From CALOCN01 sp942491735 (GTDB taxonomy: Bacteria; Eisenbacteria; RBG-16-71-46; JABDJR01), in the NCBI GenBank assembly GCA_942491735.1, contig CALOCN010000001.1, positions 744,001 through 808,000 on the forward strand: a stretch of DNA of 64,000 bases, in the 5' to 3' direction. Below the pieces are notes generated by a model. That model was not told the DNA's origin and did not search any database. It saw nothing but the letters and a program-made list of their open reading frames with translations. The position numbers were made by a program, and so were the translations under genes. Positions within the stretch are counted from its first letter, which is position 1. Every line of letters starts with the position of its first letter. Shown one piece after another: positions 1 to 9,695 of the stretch.

Positions 1-1
1 A

Positions 2-97
2 CGTCGACGGGCGATGGGCGGAGTGACGTTCATCGCCGCGCGCAGTGGCTCCCGTCATGAAGAGACGGATCGTCGCAGTGAGGATACGAAGAGGCAT
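2..97 (-). CDS. Possible start of a gene running off the left edge
   Basis: Downstream of the cytochrome stop on the same strand, an ATG at 97 (preceded directly by a GTG) opens a frame that stays open for 32 codons to the window edge. The visible part reads MPLRILTATIRLFMTGATAR and then a charged stretch. There is no convincing ribosome binding site and too little sequence to name a family. If real, it would be the next gene of the metal operon. Confidence 0.22.
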   Translation of the reverse strand, partial: MPLRILTATIRLFMTGATARGDERHSAHRPST

Positions 98-123
98 CAC
101 GGTCTACTTGGGCTGGTAGGTGA

Positions 124-828
124 CTACGGTGCCCCGCGGGACAGGAGGAACGCGGTGAGCGCATTCAGTTCCTCGTCCCACAGGTCGTGGTTCTTCATCG
201 CAGTTCCGGGGACGACACGGTCCGGATCACCAAGCAGAGCCGCGATATAGCCGGCGGTTCTGCGTGCTCCGACGGTGTCGAGCGCGGGACCGATCTCTGT
301 GCCCCGTCCGGCGAGTCGATGACATCCCTGGCATTGGTACTCCGCAAAGAGCAAAGCCCCAACCTGTACCACATCGGGTTCGTGAGCCAGCATCATGAGA
401 TCCGGCCGAGGAGGAATTCGCAGCGAGTCTTTCTGCAGGGCGAGGAACGCGGCAAGATCCATGGCCTCGTTCTCGGTAAGCGGAAAGGACGGCATTCTCA
501 GGCCGGGGCGAATCCCCTCGCGGGCATAGCGAATCGGCTCCGGGTTCCGGATGTAGTCCGCCATCCAGGTTGCCGGAGCCCGGCTCCCGGCGATGCCCAG
601 GGAAGTTGGGGCGTTGATCGGGTTCCGCGTGCGTGGCTCCGCATGGCAGCGGACGCAGTCGTATTCCCGGTAGAGTTGCAGTCCATGCCCCGGATCCCCC
701 CCGGTGCCGGGCGCACCGAAGGGCGGCGGGACCGGGGGAACCGAGTCGGCCCCCCACGGGCCCGCCAAGAGCAGGAACGTGGCGCCTACGGCGAGACCCA
801 GTGCGAACCGGAACACGCCACTGTGCAT
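124..828 (-). CDS. Diheme c-type cytochrome
   Basis: 234-residue exported cytochrome with a hydrophobic N-terminal segment (about residues 3-25) followed by a proline-rich linker. Two covalent haem sites are visible: CVRCH at about residues 58-62 and CQGCH at about 166-170. Each has downstream Met residues (for example RMPSFP and GTAMKNH) that could be the sixth ligand. It therefore looks like two fused cytochrome c domains acting in periplasmic electron transfer. I chose the ATG at 828 because it lies 1 base after the TAG of the preceding gene; a longer start at 858 would overlap that gene. As the last clear gene of the copper operon it may serve redox handling of the metal or respiration, but the partner is unknown. 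Confidence 0.85.
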   Translation of the reverse strand: MHSGVFRFALGLAVGATFLLLAGPWGADSVPPVPPPFGAPGTGGDPGHGLQLYREYDCVRCHAEPRTRNPINAPTSLGIAGSRAPATWMADYIRNPEPIRYAREGIRPGLRMPSFPLTENEAMDLAAFLALQKDSLRIPPRPDLMMLAHEPDVVQVGALLFAEYQCQGCHRLAGRGTEIGPALDTVGARRTAGYIAALLGDPDRVVPGTAMKNHDLWDEELNALTAFLLSRGAP

Positions 829-829
829 C

Positions 830-1453
830 CTAGTGGTGCCCACCGTGATCGTGGTCATCTTCGGACTCGTCTTCGTGGCCGGGTACCCTGGTCAGGGCCA
901 TGCCGCACTTTGAGCATGCCACGGGATCTTCACCGACCACGGCGTCATGCATGGGGCAGGCGTAGGTAGCGAGTTCACCTACCGACACCGCCGTACGGAA
1001 CTTGACCGGCTCCTTGGAGAGCCCCGCAACCTCGATCATTGCCTTGAGGGTGCCGTCTTCCACTTCGGAAAAATCGTAGGCCGCCACGAAGTATCCCTGT
1101 GAACGGCCCGCCTCCTCGTCGGGAGCCACGTACTCGAACTCAACTCCAATAGGGTCTCCCTCCTTGGCGTGCAGAGTTCCCGAAACTGCTACGTCCTTCA
1201 AGGACTGGATCGGTACCTGCTTCCCGTCGTAGGCGTAGACCCTCATCTCGGCGGCGGCAAACACGACCTCGAAGTGATGGTCCGGGGTCATGGTCACCGA
1301 GCCGCCATGAAGTTCGGCCTGGGCGTGTGAATGCCCCGCAGCCGACTCGTCGTCGCCATGCTGAGCATGATCGTGCTGCGCGAAAGCTGTCCCCGTGGGA
1401 AGACCGAGCGCGAGTAGCGCGGCGGTTGCAAGGGTAGGAATGATCGTTCTCAT
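830..1453 (-). CDS. Periplasmic heavy-metal-binding protein with C-terminal CxMH...CxxCxM module
   Basis: 207 residues. An N-terminal signal peptide ends near AFAQ (about residue 24) and is followed by a His/Asp-rich stretch (HDHAQHGDDES). A central beta-rich region of about 110 residues follows. The C-terminal module YACPMHDAVVGEDP...CSKCGMAL is of the heavy-metal-binding domain (HMBD) kind, followed by another His/Asp-rich tail ending in DHGGHH. The start at 1453 is set by AAGGAGA seven bases upstream; a longer frame to 1654 lacks a signal peptide and runs into the upstream gene. It sits between the DUF2231 protein and the cytochrome. A role as periplasmic copper or silver buffer is inferred. 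Confidence 0.8.
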   Translation of the reverse strand: MRTIIPTLATAALLALGLPTGTAFAQHDHAQHGDDESAAGHSHAQAELHGGSVTMTPDHHFEVVFAAAEMRVYAYDGKQVPIQSLKDVAVSGTLHAKEGDPIGVEFEYVAPDEEAGRSQGYFVAAYDFSEVEDGTLKAMIEVAGLSKEPVKFRTAVSVGELATYACPMHDAVVGEDPVACSKCGMALTRVPGHEDESEDDHDHGGHH

Positions 1454-1514
1454 CGTTGTCTCCTTATCGGGACCATGTCCCGTTCCTGTTGTCCGGTCCG
1501 GATGACCGGCATTG

Positions 1515-1946
1515 TCAAAACGTCCAGATGGCTCCCCGGCCAAAGACGAGCCATCCGCCATAGTGCCCCGCCAGACCGACGGCGGTCGCGGATAGGCCGT
1601 AGAGCGCGCGATAGATCCAGAGGCGATACCCACGAATGGATCCCGAGGCGCCAACGGCCAGGGTGAGGGCGGCCGCGGCCAGCGCGGTCAGCCCGAATAG
1701 ACGGTGCATTCCCGCCGCTTCCAGTGTCCGTCCTTGAAAGTGCTCCGGGTCGAAGTGCAGAAGACCGGATATGACGGATGCCACGGCTCCCAGCAATCCG
1801 AACACCAGCAACAAGCGCGCGGTGGAAGATGGAACAGGCATCTTCTTCACGATGCCGATCGACTCGAGGGCCATTCCCGTGGTGATCAGAGCAATGGGGA
1901 AATGGACCAGGGCTGGATGGAATGCGCCGATCGCGTCCTGGATCAT
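1515..1946 (-). CDS. DUF2231-type small membrane protein
   Basis: 143 residues with about four membrane segments. It opens with MIQDAIGAFHPALVHFPIAL, the HPxxVHFPIAL signature of the DUF2231 family of integral membrane proteins. The start codon at 1946 overlaps the stop of the P-type ATPase as ATGA, so translation is probably coupled. The long frame that extends to 2306 is only a shadow of the ATPase. DUF2231 proteins often accompany cytochromes and metal-handling genes; their biochemical role is not established. Confidence 0.82.
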   Translation of the reverse strand: MIQDAIGAFHPALVHFPIALITTGMALESIGIVKKMPVPSSTARLLLVFGLLGAVASVISGLLHFDPEHFQGRTLEAAGMHRLFGLTALAAAALTLAVGASGSIRGYRLWIYRALYGLSATAVGLAGHYGGWLVFGRGAIWTF

Positions 1947-4090
1947 CGGAGTGCCTCTCCCCTTCCAACCGTACGCAGCCGGAGCGCGTTGCCGATTACG
2001 GACACGGAGCTGAGACTCATCGCCGCCGCGGCGAGAACCGGGCTCAGAAGAACCCCAAAAGCGGGGTAAAGGACCCCGGCGGCAATGGGAACGCCTGCGG
2101 TGTTGTAGGCGAACGCGAAGAACAGGTTCTGCCGGATGTTGGTCATGGTCCGGCGACTCAGCGCGCGTGCCCTCACGATCCCACGCAGGTCGCCCTTGAC
2201 CAGGGTCACCCCGGCGCTCTCCATGGCCACATCGGTCCCGGTACCCATGGCGATCCCGACCTGCGCCTTGGCCAACGCGGGAGCGTCGTTGACCCCGTCG
2301 CCACACATGGCGACCACGTGGCCGGCGTCCTGAAGGTCTCGGACGGCCTCCACCTTCTGGTCGGGGAGGACCTCGGCCCGGACCTCATCAATGCCCAGTT
2401 GCGCAGCCACGGCAGTGGCGGTGGTCCGGCTATCCCCGGTCAGCATGACCAGGCGTAGCCCCTCGGCATGCAGCGCGCGAATCGCCGCCGGAGTGCTCTC
2501 CTTGACCGGATCCGCGACCCCGATGATTCCGGCGACACTTGCATCCAACACGACGAACATGACCGTCTGTCCTTCCGCGCGGAGTTCCTCTGCCCGGTTG
2601 GCCCAGGGGCCCGGATCCGCCCCGAGGCTTTCCAGAAGAGCCTTGTTCCCCAGGGCGACTTCGTGCCCCTCGATTCGGCCGCGAACGCCCTTTCCGGTGA
2701 TCGAATCGAATGCTTCCGTCTCCGGGAGAGTCGCTCCACGCTCGTCCGCCGCCTCGACGATGGCCGAAGCGAGAGGGTGCTCGCTACCCCGCTCCAGGGC
2801 AGCGGCGAGCCGGAGGAGCGCATCCTTGTCCGGGCTCCCCGTAGACTCCACAACCGCCACCCTGGGCTTCCCCTCGGTAAGGGTTCCGGTCTTGTCCACG
2901 ACAACCGTGTCCACCTTGCGGAGCGTTTCGATGGACTCTGCATCGCGGAAGAGTATGCCCATGGATGCTCCCTTCCCCGTGGCCACCATGATGGACATGG
3001 GGGTGGCCAGTCCCAGAGCACAGGGGCAAGCGATGATGAGGACGGCAACCGCGTTCACCAGGGCGAAAGCCATCCGGGGTTCGGGCCCGATCAATGACCA
3101 GACCACGAAGGTCGCTATCGCCACCACGATGACCACGGGAACAAAAACCCCGGATACGGTATCCGCGAGTTTCTGAATGGGAGCACGGGTGCGTTGTGCC
3201 TCGGCCACCATGGTCACGATCCGGGACAGGAGGGTGTCGGCGCCTACCTTGGTGGCCTCGATAACGAGTCCGCCGGTTCCGTTCAGGGTCGATCCGACCA
3301 CTTCATCCCCGGGCAGCTTCTCGGTAGGGATGGGCTCCCCCGTGACCATGGATTCGTCTACCGCGCTGTTTCCGGAGAGGACCTTTCCGTCGACCGGAAT
3401 CTTCTCGCCTGGCCGAACCCGTAGGCGATCCCCCACGACGACATGTTCCAGGGGGACGTCCTCCTCGCTCCCGTCGGCGAGGATGCGCCGGGCAGTGGTG
3501 GCCTGCATGCCGAGGAGTTCCTTGATCGCTCCACTGGTTCGGCTCCTGGCCTTCAGCTCGAGGACTTGTCCAAGCAGGATCAGGGTGACAATGACCGCAG
3601 CGGCTTCGAAGTAGACCCCGACGGTCCCCTCAGTACTGCGGAAGGAAGCAGGAAACATCTCGGGAAACAGGGTTGCCACGAGACTGTAGACGTAGGCCAC
3701 GCTGACGCCCAACCCAATTAGGGTGAACATGTTGAGGCTGCGGTTCCGCACCGACTGGACAGCGCGAACATAGAAGGGCCAAGCCGCCCAGAGGCAGACC
3801 GGGGTGGCAAGGGCCAATTCGATCCAGACTCGGGTCTGGTCGGCAAACAGATGCGCAAGGGGCCCGGGAAGAAGATGTCCCATGGCAATGATGACGAGGG
3901 GCGTGGAGAGGACGACAGAGATCCAGAATCGACGGCTCATGTCCCGCAACTCGGGATTCTCTTCCTCCGCCTGATCGAGTCCAACCATGGGTTCCAGCGC
4001 CATGCCGCACTTGGGGCACGTGCCGGGCCGGTCGGCGATCACTTCCGGGTGCATAGGACAGGTGAACTGTCTCCGCGCGCTTGTACTCAC
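1943..4090 (-). CDS. copA: Copper-type P1B ATPase
   Basis: 715-residue cation pump that would move Cu+ (or Ag+) out of the cytoplasm using ATP. Visible in order: an N-terminal HMBD metal-binding module (CPMHPEV...GTCPKCGMAL, residues 11-32) in place of the usual HMA domains, TGEP in the actuator domain (250-253), the CPC membrane metal site (355-357), the DKTGTLT phosphorylation loop (399-405), SEHPL in the nucleotide domain (about 436-440), GDGVND, and C-terminal membrane motifs YNxxGVPIAAG and MSLSSVSVxxNALRL typical of the Cu subgroup. The start is a GTG at 4090 with AAGGAGG six bases upstream, overlapping the pump's stop as GTGA. The ATG at 4207 would lie well inside the pump gene. Confidence 0.95.
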   Translation of the reverse strand: MSTSARRQFTCPMHPEVIADRPGTCPKCGMALEPMVGLDQAEEENPELRDMSRRFWISVVLSTPLVIIAMGHLLPGPLAHLFADQTRVWIELALATPVCLWAAWPFYVRAVQSVRNRSLNMFTLIGLGVSVAYVYSLVATLFPEMFPASFRSTEGTVGVYFEAAAVIVTLILLGQVLELKARSRTSGAIKELLGMQATTARRILADGSEEDVPLEHVVVGDRLRVRPGEKIPVDGKVLSGNSAVDESMVTGEPIPTEKLPGDEVVGSTLNGTGGLVIEATKVGADTLLSRIVTMVAEAQRTRAPIQKLADTVSGVFVPVVIVVAIATFVVWSLIGPEPRMAFALVNAVAVLIIACPCALGLATPMSIMVATGKGASMGILFRDAESIETLRKVDTVVVDKTGTLTEGKPRVAVVESTGSPDKDALLRLAAALERGSEHPLASAIVEAADERGATLPETEAFDSITGKGVRGRIEGHEVALGNKALLESLGADPGPWANRAEELRAEGQTVMFVVLDASVAGIIGVADPVKESTPAAIRALHAEGLRLVMLTGDSRTTATAVAAQLGIDEVRAEVLPDQKVEAVRDLQDAGHVVAMCGDGVNDAPALAKAQVGIAMGTGTDVAMESAGVTLVKGDLRGIVRARALSRRTMTNIRQNLFFAFAYNTAGVPIAAGVLYPAFGVLLSPVLAAAAMSLSSVSVIGNALRLRTVGRGEALR

Positions 4091-7000
4091 GACACACCTC
4101 CTTCGGGCACGGGCAAGCCTTCCGTCGAGGGGTTGGCGGCAAGGCTCCGTTCTTCGCGCCATCCATAGAGAACCGGGACCAACAACACGGCGAGCAGGGC
4201 CAGACACATGCCGCCAAAGCTGGGAATGGCCATCGGCACCATGACGTCGGCCCCTCGCCCGGTCGAGGTGAGGACCGGCATCAGGGCAAGCAGGGTGGTG
4301 GCCGAAGTCATGAGCGCAGGACGGATACGTCGCGAACCCGCATGAACTACCGCCGCGTGAACATCCTCGATTGTCCTTGGACGCCGTTCACGAAAGGACT
4401 GATCCAGGTAGGTCGCCATGATCACCCCGTTGTCGGTGGCGATTCCGAACAGGGCAAGGAAGCCCACCCACACCGCGACGCTAAGGTTCATGGTGCCCAT
4501 CTGGAAGAGATCTCGCAGGTTGACCCCCAACACCGGGAAGTCGAGGAACCAGGGTTGTCCCCAAAGCCAGAGCATGAGGAATCCACCCGCCCAGGCCACA
4601 AACACGCCGGAGAAGACAAAGATCGTGGTCGGGACGCGGGAGAACTGGAAGTAGAGGATGAGGAAGATGATCATGAGCGCGAGCGGGAGCACGACACGGA
4701 GCTTGCGCTCGGAACGCACCTGATTCTCGTAGCTTCCGGCGAAGGTATAGCTCACCCCCGCCGGAACCACCAGGGACCCATCCGCGATCAGTGCATCCAG
4801 GTGATCGCGGGCGGCTTCCACGACATCCACCTCGGCGAACCCGGCCTTCTTGTCGAAGAGGACATAGCCAACCAGGAAGGTATCCTCACTCTTGATGACT
4901 TGGGGGCCACGGACGTACCGGATCTCGGCCAACTGGTTGATGGGAATCTGGACGCCACTGCTGGTCGGCACGATGATGTTGTTCAGGGTCTCGATGTCCC
5001 CGCGGAGTTCCCGCGGATAGCGGACTCGGACCGGATACCGCTCTCGTCCTTCGACCGTTGTGGTGAGGGTGCGCCCCCCGATGCCCACTTCAATGACATC
5101 CTGGACCTGGCGAACACTCAGGCCGTAGCGGGCGAGAGCCTCTCGGTCCAGATCGAACTCCAGGTAGGGCTTGCCCACGATGCGATCGGCAAACACCGCC
5201 TCAGCCTGCACCCCATCCACGTTCTTGAGATGGCGCTCGATCTCCAACCCCACACGCTCGATGGTCTCAAGGTCTGGTCCCTTGATCTTAACGCCCATCG
5301 GCGCTCGCATGCCGGATTGCAGCATGACGATGCGAGCGGCGATGGGCTGGAGCTTGGGCGCGGACGTTGTTCCGGGGAGCTTCGCCACCGCAATGATCTC
5401 GTCCCAGATATCGTCGGCGGAGCGGATGTGCTCCCGCCAGTTCCGAAAGGGGCGACCGCGGCGATCAGGGATCAGCTCCCCGCTATCGTCGCGCGGGTAG
5501 CTTCCCGATTCCTCATCGTATTGGAACTTCAACCGGCGACCCCCGTCATCGACTACGTACTCCGGCTTGTAGTTGACTACCGTCTCCAGCATGGAGATGG
5601 GGGCCGGATCAAGGGAACTCTCTACCCGGCCGATCTTGCCGACCACCTCGTCGACCTCGGGTACGGCGTAGATGGCCTGGTTCAACTTCTGGACCACATC
5701 GGTGGCTTCTTCCACCGATGCGTGGGGCATCGTGGTCGGCATGTAGAGGTACGAGCCTTCGTCCAGGGCCGGCATGAACTCTTTCCCCATGCTTCTCCAG
5801 GCCAGGAGGCCCAGGGCAGTGAGGACGAGCGGCAGGGCGAGGAAGAGCATGCGGTGCGTCATGCACCAGCGCAGAACGGGCACGTAGTAGCGCATGAAGA
5901 TCAATAGGGGGACCAGGACGACCAGGAGCAGGCCGGCCACGAACAGGAAGTTGAGGAGGAGACCTCGCTCAGGCCCCAGGGGCAGCCAGCTTGAGGCAAG
6001 GAACACCCCTACCGCGACGACGAGGGCAATGTTGAGGATCCGGTTGCGACGCGTCGCGACTTTCCTGGCCCCGGCCTTTCCCAGGAGCATCTGGGCGGCG
6101 GCGGGAAGGATGGTAAGGGCAACCACCACCGATGCCAGGAGAGCGAAGGTCTTTGTATAGGCGAGCGGCTTGAAGAGCTTGCCCTCGGCCCCCTCGAGCG
6201 TGAACACGGGGAGAAAGCTGACCACGGTGGTGAGAATGGCGGTGAGTACCGCGCTTCCCACCTCCGAACCCGCGCGGAGAACGACTTCGAGTCGATTGTC
6301 GTCCGGACCGGCGTTCTCGAGGTGTTTGAGAATGTTCTCTACCAGCACGATTCCCATGTCGACGATCGTGCCGATAGCGATGGCGATTCCGGAGAGGGCA
6401 ACGATGTTGGCGTCCACTCCGAACGCCTTCATGCCGATGAACGTGATCAGGACCGTGACCGGCAACATGGAGGAAATCAAGATCGAGCTGCGAAGATGCA
6501 TTACCAGAAGCAGGACCACGATAATGGTGACAAGGATCTCCTCCACCAACGCGGAATTGAGTGTGCCCAATGTCTCGTAGATAAGTCCCGTACGATCGTA
6601 GAACGGCACGATCGTGACCTGGGAAACCGTGCCGTCGGCAAGTGTCTTGCGTGGGAGCCCCGGGGCGATTTCATTGATCTTCTCCTTGACCGCCTTGATG
6701 GTTGCCAGGGGGTTCTCGCCGTACCGGGCAACGACCACGCCACCTACTGCCTCGGCCCCTTCCTTGTCCAGGATCCCGCGCCGCAGGGCCGGCCCCTCCG
6801 ACACATGGGCGACGTCCTTGATGTAGAGCGGGACGTTGTTGGCGACTCGCACCACGGTGTTCTCGATGTCTGCCACGCTTCGGATGAAGCCCAGGCCCCG
6901 AATGAAGTATTCGACGCGGTTGATCTCGACCGTGCGGGCGCCAACATCCACATTGCTACGCTGCACCGCGGAAAAGAGATCGGTAAGGGCGACCCCGTGT

Positions 7001-7665
7001 ACGCGCATTGCATCCGGATCGGCGTCGATCTGGTACTCCTTGACGTGTCCGCCTACCGATGCCGCCTCGGACACACCTCGCGCTGATTGCAACGCATACC
7101 GTACGGTGTAGTCCTGGATGGTGCGCAGCTCCTGGAGGTCCCAGCCTCCGGTCGGGTTGCCGTCCGGGTCACGTCCTTCAAGGGTGTACCAGAACACTTG
7201 TCCCAACGCCGTGGCATCCGGGCCCAATGCGGGCCGCACGTTGGAGGGGAGTGTTCCCGGTGGAAGACTGGCCAGTTTTTCCAGAATGCGCGACCGGGAC
7301 CAGTAGAATTCCACGTTCTCGTCGAAGATGAGATAGATGGATGAGAAACCAAAGAAGGAGTAGCTACGGACCGTCTTGATCCCGGGGATGCCCAGCAACG
7401 CAACGGTCAAGGGGTAGGAGACCTGATCCTCCACGTCCTGCGGGGACCGCCCCATCCATTCGGTAAAGACGATCTGCTGGTTCTCGCCGATGTCCGGAAT
7501 GGCGTCCACGGGTACAGGATTGCGCGGTAGTCCGCCCAGGTCCCAGTCGAACGGGGCGACAAGGATGCCCCAAACGACAACTGAAAGAGTGACCAGGACA
7601 ACCACGAGCTTCTGTTCAAGGCAGAAGCGCATCAACCGATCAAGAGGGGATCCACCGGTGCTCAT
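4087..7665 (-). CDS. cusA: CusA-like heavy-metal RND efflux pump
   Basis: 1192-residue inner-membrane proton antiporter of the heavy-metal efflux RND family. The fourth membrane helix reads AIAIGTIVDMGIVLVEN, the Cu/Ag (Cus/Sil) type motif rather than the DFGxxxDG motif of Zn/Co/Ni pumps. A Met-rich stretch (MLQSGMRAPMGVKIKG) fits the porter-domain methionine site of CusA. It is roughly 150 residues longer than E. coli CusA, with much of the extra length in a hydrophilic periplasmic segment (around YKPEYVVDDGG to GRPFRNWREH). The ATG overlaps the adaptor's stop (ATGA) and its own stop overlaps the ATPase GTG. With the adaptor and channel it should form a tripartite pump across both membranes. 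Confidence 0.96.
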   Translation of the reverse strand: MSTGGSPLDRLMRFCLEQKLVVVLVTLSVVVWGILVAPFDWDLGGLPRNPVPVDAIPDIGENQQIVFTEWMGRSPQDVEDQVSYPLTVALLGIPGIKTVRSYSFFGFSSIYLIFDENVEFYWSRSRILEKLASLPPGTLPSNVRPALGPDATALGQVFWYTLEGRDPDGNPTGGWDLQELRTIQDYTVRYALQSARGVSEAASVGGHVKEYQIDADPDAMRVHGVALTDLFSAVQRSNVDVGARTVEINRVEYFIRGLGFIRSVADIENTVVRVANNVPLYIKDVAHVSEGPALRRGILDKEGAEAVGGVVVARYGENPLATIKAVKEKINEIAPGLPRKTLADGTVSQVTIVPFYDRTGLIYETLGTLNSALVEEILVTIIVVLLLVMHLRSSILISSMLPVTVLITFIGMKAFGVDANIVALSGIAIAIGTIVDMGIVLVENILKHLENAGPDDNRLEVVLRAGSEVGSAVLTAILTTVVSFLPVFTLEGAEGKLFKPLAYTKTFALLASVVVALTILPAAAQMLLGKAGARKVATRRNRILNIALVVAVGVFLASSWLPLGPERGLLLNFLFVAGLLLVVLVPLLIFMRYYVPVLRWCMTHRMLFLALPLVLTALGLLAWRSMGKEFMPALDEGSYLYMPTTMPHASVEEATDVVQKLNQAIYAVPEVDEVVGKIGRVESSLDPAPISMLETVVNYKPEYVVDDGGRRLKFQYDEESGSYPRDDSGELIPDRRGRPFRNWREHIRSADDIWDEIIAVAKLPGTTSAPKLQPIAARIVMLQSGMRAPMGVKIKGPDLETIERVGLEIERHLKNVDGVQAEAVFADRIVGKPYLEFDLDREALARYGLSVRQVQDVIEVGIGGRTLTTTVEGRERYPVRVRYPRELRGDIETLNNIIVPTSSGVQIPINQLAEIRYVRGPQVIKSEDTFLVGYVLFDKKAGFAEVDVVEAARDHLDALIADGSLVVPAGVSYTFAGSYENQVRSERKLRVVLPLALMIIFLILYFQFSRVPTTIFVFSGVFVAWAGGFLMLWLWGQPWFLDFPVLGVNLRDLFQMGTMNLSVAVWVGFLALFGIATDNGVIMATYLDQSFRERRPRTIEDVHAAVVHAGSRRIRPALMTSATTLLALMPVLTSTGRGADVMVPMAIPSFGGMCLALLAVLLVPVLYGWREERSLAANPSTEGLPVPEGGVS

Positions 7666-9695
7666 TGGTCACTCCCCCCCGCGTTCCCGTAGGACTCCTT
7701 GAGTTCACCGCATCGCGCCATGGCAGGGCCGAAGTACGGATTGGCCACCTGCGTGTCCACCTGCAGCCAGGATGCCCCCGCGTTGTCGAAGGCCATGGGA
7801 CAGTAGATGACGTGGTGCATTGTCCCGGCGGGGGGGCCGGCGGATCGGGAGAGAGCCGCGACAGTAGTGCTGATTCCACCCAGGGAGGTCCGGAGCCCCG
7901 CCAGATCGGCTTCCTCATCCGCAATGGCGTAGGCCTTGATTCCGTCACGGATGGTGCTCCAGGCGGCTTCCGCCTCGGGAGCCAGATCCGTGCTGTTGAC
8001 CCCATCCAGGGCATGAACGATTGCATCCAGGGCACTGCGCCCCTTGTGCTCGTCATCTTCGGCGAGGGCGGCCGTGAACCCGAAGTAGGCCTCGTAGAGC
8101 GGCTCCAGTGAGGATCGAAAAGAGACCGGAGCTACCGAGAGGGGATCCATGCTCATCCCCGCCGGCATGTCATGACCCTCGTGATCGCTACTTTCCGGGT
8201 CCGGAGACGTGCCGGTCTTGGGGGGCGCTCCATGCGAGTGGCCAGGGGCAGGGCCACCGCCCTCGGGATTCATCATGCTTGGCTTGGCCTGGATCTGCAT
8301 TGCGCTGTCGATCTTGAACGCACCGTTCACTACGACCTGTTCGTCCTCGTGAAGACCGCTCTCCACGATGTAGAAGCCACCGGCGCGTGGCCCCAGGTTG
8401 ACTTCGCGGGTTTCGAATGCCGGCTTGTCGGAGTCCGGCTTCCTGACGTAGACAATGGCGCGAGCTCCCGTAAGCAGAGGGGCAGTCGCCGGTATGACGA
8501 GGGGGGCTTCCTCCACGTCCGACTCTCCCGCGAAGCCGAGCTCCTCCGCGCGGACAAGGGCCATGCCGCAAACGTCGCATGCTCCCGGTTTGTCCTTGAC
8601 GATCTCCGGATGCATTGGGCTGACCCATTTGCCGGCCAGGTCGGCATCCAGGGTGCGCCCATCGCTGGTCAGCGCGGAGCGGACCACGGCGCGTACGAAC
8701 ATGTCGGGTTTCAATCTCAATCCCGGGTTCGCCGCGTTGACGCGAACTCTCACCGTACGTGTCCTGGGATCCACGACCGGATCAATGAACGCAACACGCC
8801 CCTCGAAGGTCTCGCCGGGAAACGCCTCCACATCAAAGGAAACCCGTTGCCCGTACCGGATCCAGGGTAAATCGGACTCATAGAGATCCAGCATGATCCA
8901 CACACTGGAGAGGTCGGCAATGGTGTAGACCGGGGACCCGGTCTTGACGTACTCGCCTTCAACCGCCGCCTTGTGGATCACGATACCGGCGATCGGGGCA
9001 TAGATCGTGACCAGTTCGCTGGCTTTCCCCGTGTCCTCCACCTTCTTGATCTGCTGTGGCGTGAATCCAAGTAGGCGCAGCTTCTCCCGAGCTGCTTCAA
9101 CGGTGGCGTTGGTGCTCGATCTGAGATAGTCGACCTTGCTCGATTTCAGCCTGTCTCGGGCGCGGAGGGATTCGATGAGTTCCGTCTGGGAACTGTAGAG
9201 TTCCGGGCTGTAGATCTCGACGAGATGATCCCCCTTGCGCACGCTCACACCGGTGTAGTCCACATAGAGACGATCCAACCGTCCGCTCGTCCAGGACGTG
9301 ATCCGCTTGAGTGCGCGCTCGTCCACGGCCACCCGCCCCGATGTGCGCACCTCGGCTTCGACCATCTGTCGACGTACGGGCCGGGTGACGATTTCGGCGA
9401 GGAGCATGGATGATTCAGACATGGAAAGAGTCGTCGGTCCGTCGGAGCCGTCAGACGACGTCTCGGGGATCAGGTCCATGAAACAGATCGGGCACTTCCC
9501 TGGCTCAGGCATTCTGATCTGCGGATGCATGGAGCAGGTCCACACGGTGGCGGTTTCGACTCCGGTCGTTTCTCCGGGCGGAGCGGGTGCATCGCCGCGA
9601 CCAAACATCAGCATGGCGACGAGGAATCCGGCCGTGAGGAGAAGGAGGCGAGGGAGCCAGACGCGAACGACGGATGAGAGGTTTCGGGCGGTCAT
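7662..9695 (-). CDS. cusB: CusB-like periplasmic adaptor with two HMBD modules and a C-terminal DUF3347-like domain
   Basis: 677-residue membrane-fusion protein, far longer than CusB (about 400). Order: N-terminal membrane anchor (12-32), HMBD module 1 (CSMHPQIRMPEPGKCPICFM, about 54-73), barrel-sandwich and hairpin (about 115-340), HMBD module 2 (MHPEIVKDKPGACDVCGMAL, 361-380), beta-barrel and membrane-proximal part (about 395-470), a His/Met-rich linker (GHSHGAPP, DHEGHDMPAGMSM), then a helical DUF3347-like domain (about 525-665) containing HHVIYCPMAF. ATGA overlaps on both sides couple it to the channel and pump genes. The extra domains should let it take metal from periplasmic carriers and pass it to the pump; this is inferred from CusB and CusF-like roles. 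Confidence 0.93.
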   Translation of the reverse strand: MTARNLSSVVRVWLPRLLLLTAGFLVAMLMFGRGDAPAPPGETTGVETATVWTCSMHPQIRMPEPGKCPICFMDLIPETSSDGSDGPTTLSMSESSMLLAEIVTRPVRRQMVEAEVRTSGRVAVDERALKRITSWTSGRLDRLYVDYTGVSVRKGDHLVEIYSPELYSSQTELIESLRARDRLKSSKVDYLRSSTNATVEAAREKLRLLGFTPQQIKKVEDTGKASELVTIYAPIAGIVIHKAAVEGEYVKTGSPVYTIADLSSVWIMLDLYESDLPWIRYGQRVSFDVEAFPGETFEGRVAFIDPVVDPRTRTVRVRVNAANPGLRLKPDMFVRAVVRSALTSDGRTLDADLAGKWVSPMHPEIVKDKPGACDVCGMALVRAEELGFAGESDVEEAPLVIPATAPLLTGARAIVYVRKPDSDKPAFETREVNLGPRAGGFYIVESGLHEDEQVVVNGAFKIDSAMQIQAKPSMMNPEGGGPAPGHSHGAPPKTGTSPDPESSDHEGHDMPAGMSMDPLSVAPVSFRSSLEPLYEAYFGFTAALAEDDEHKGRSALDAIVHALDGVNSTDLAPEAEAAWSTIRDGIKAYAIADEEADLAGLRTSLGGISTTVAALSRSAGPPAGTMHHVIYCPMAFDNAGASWLQVDTQVANPYFGPAMARCGELKESYGNAGGSDQ

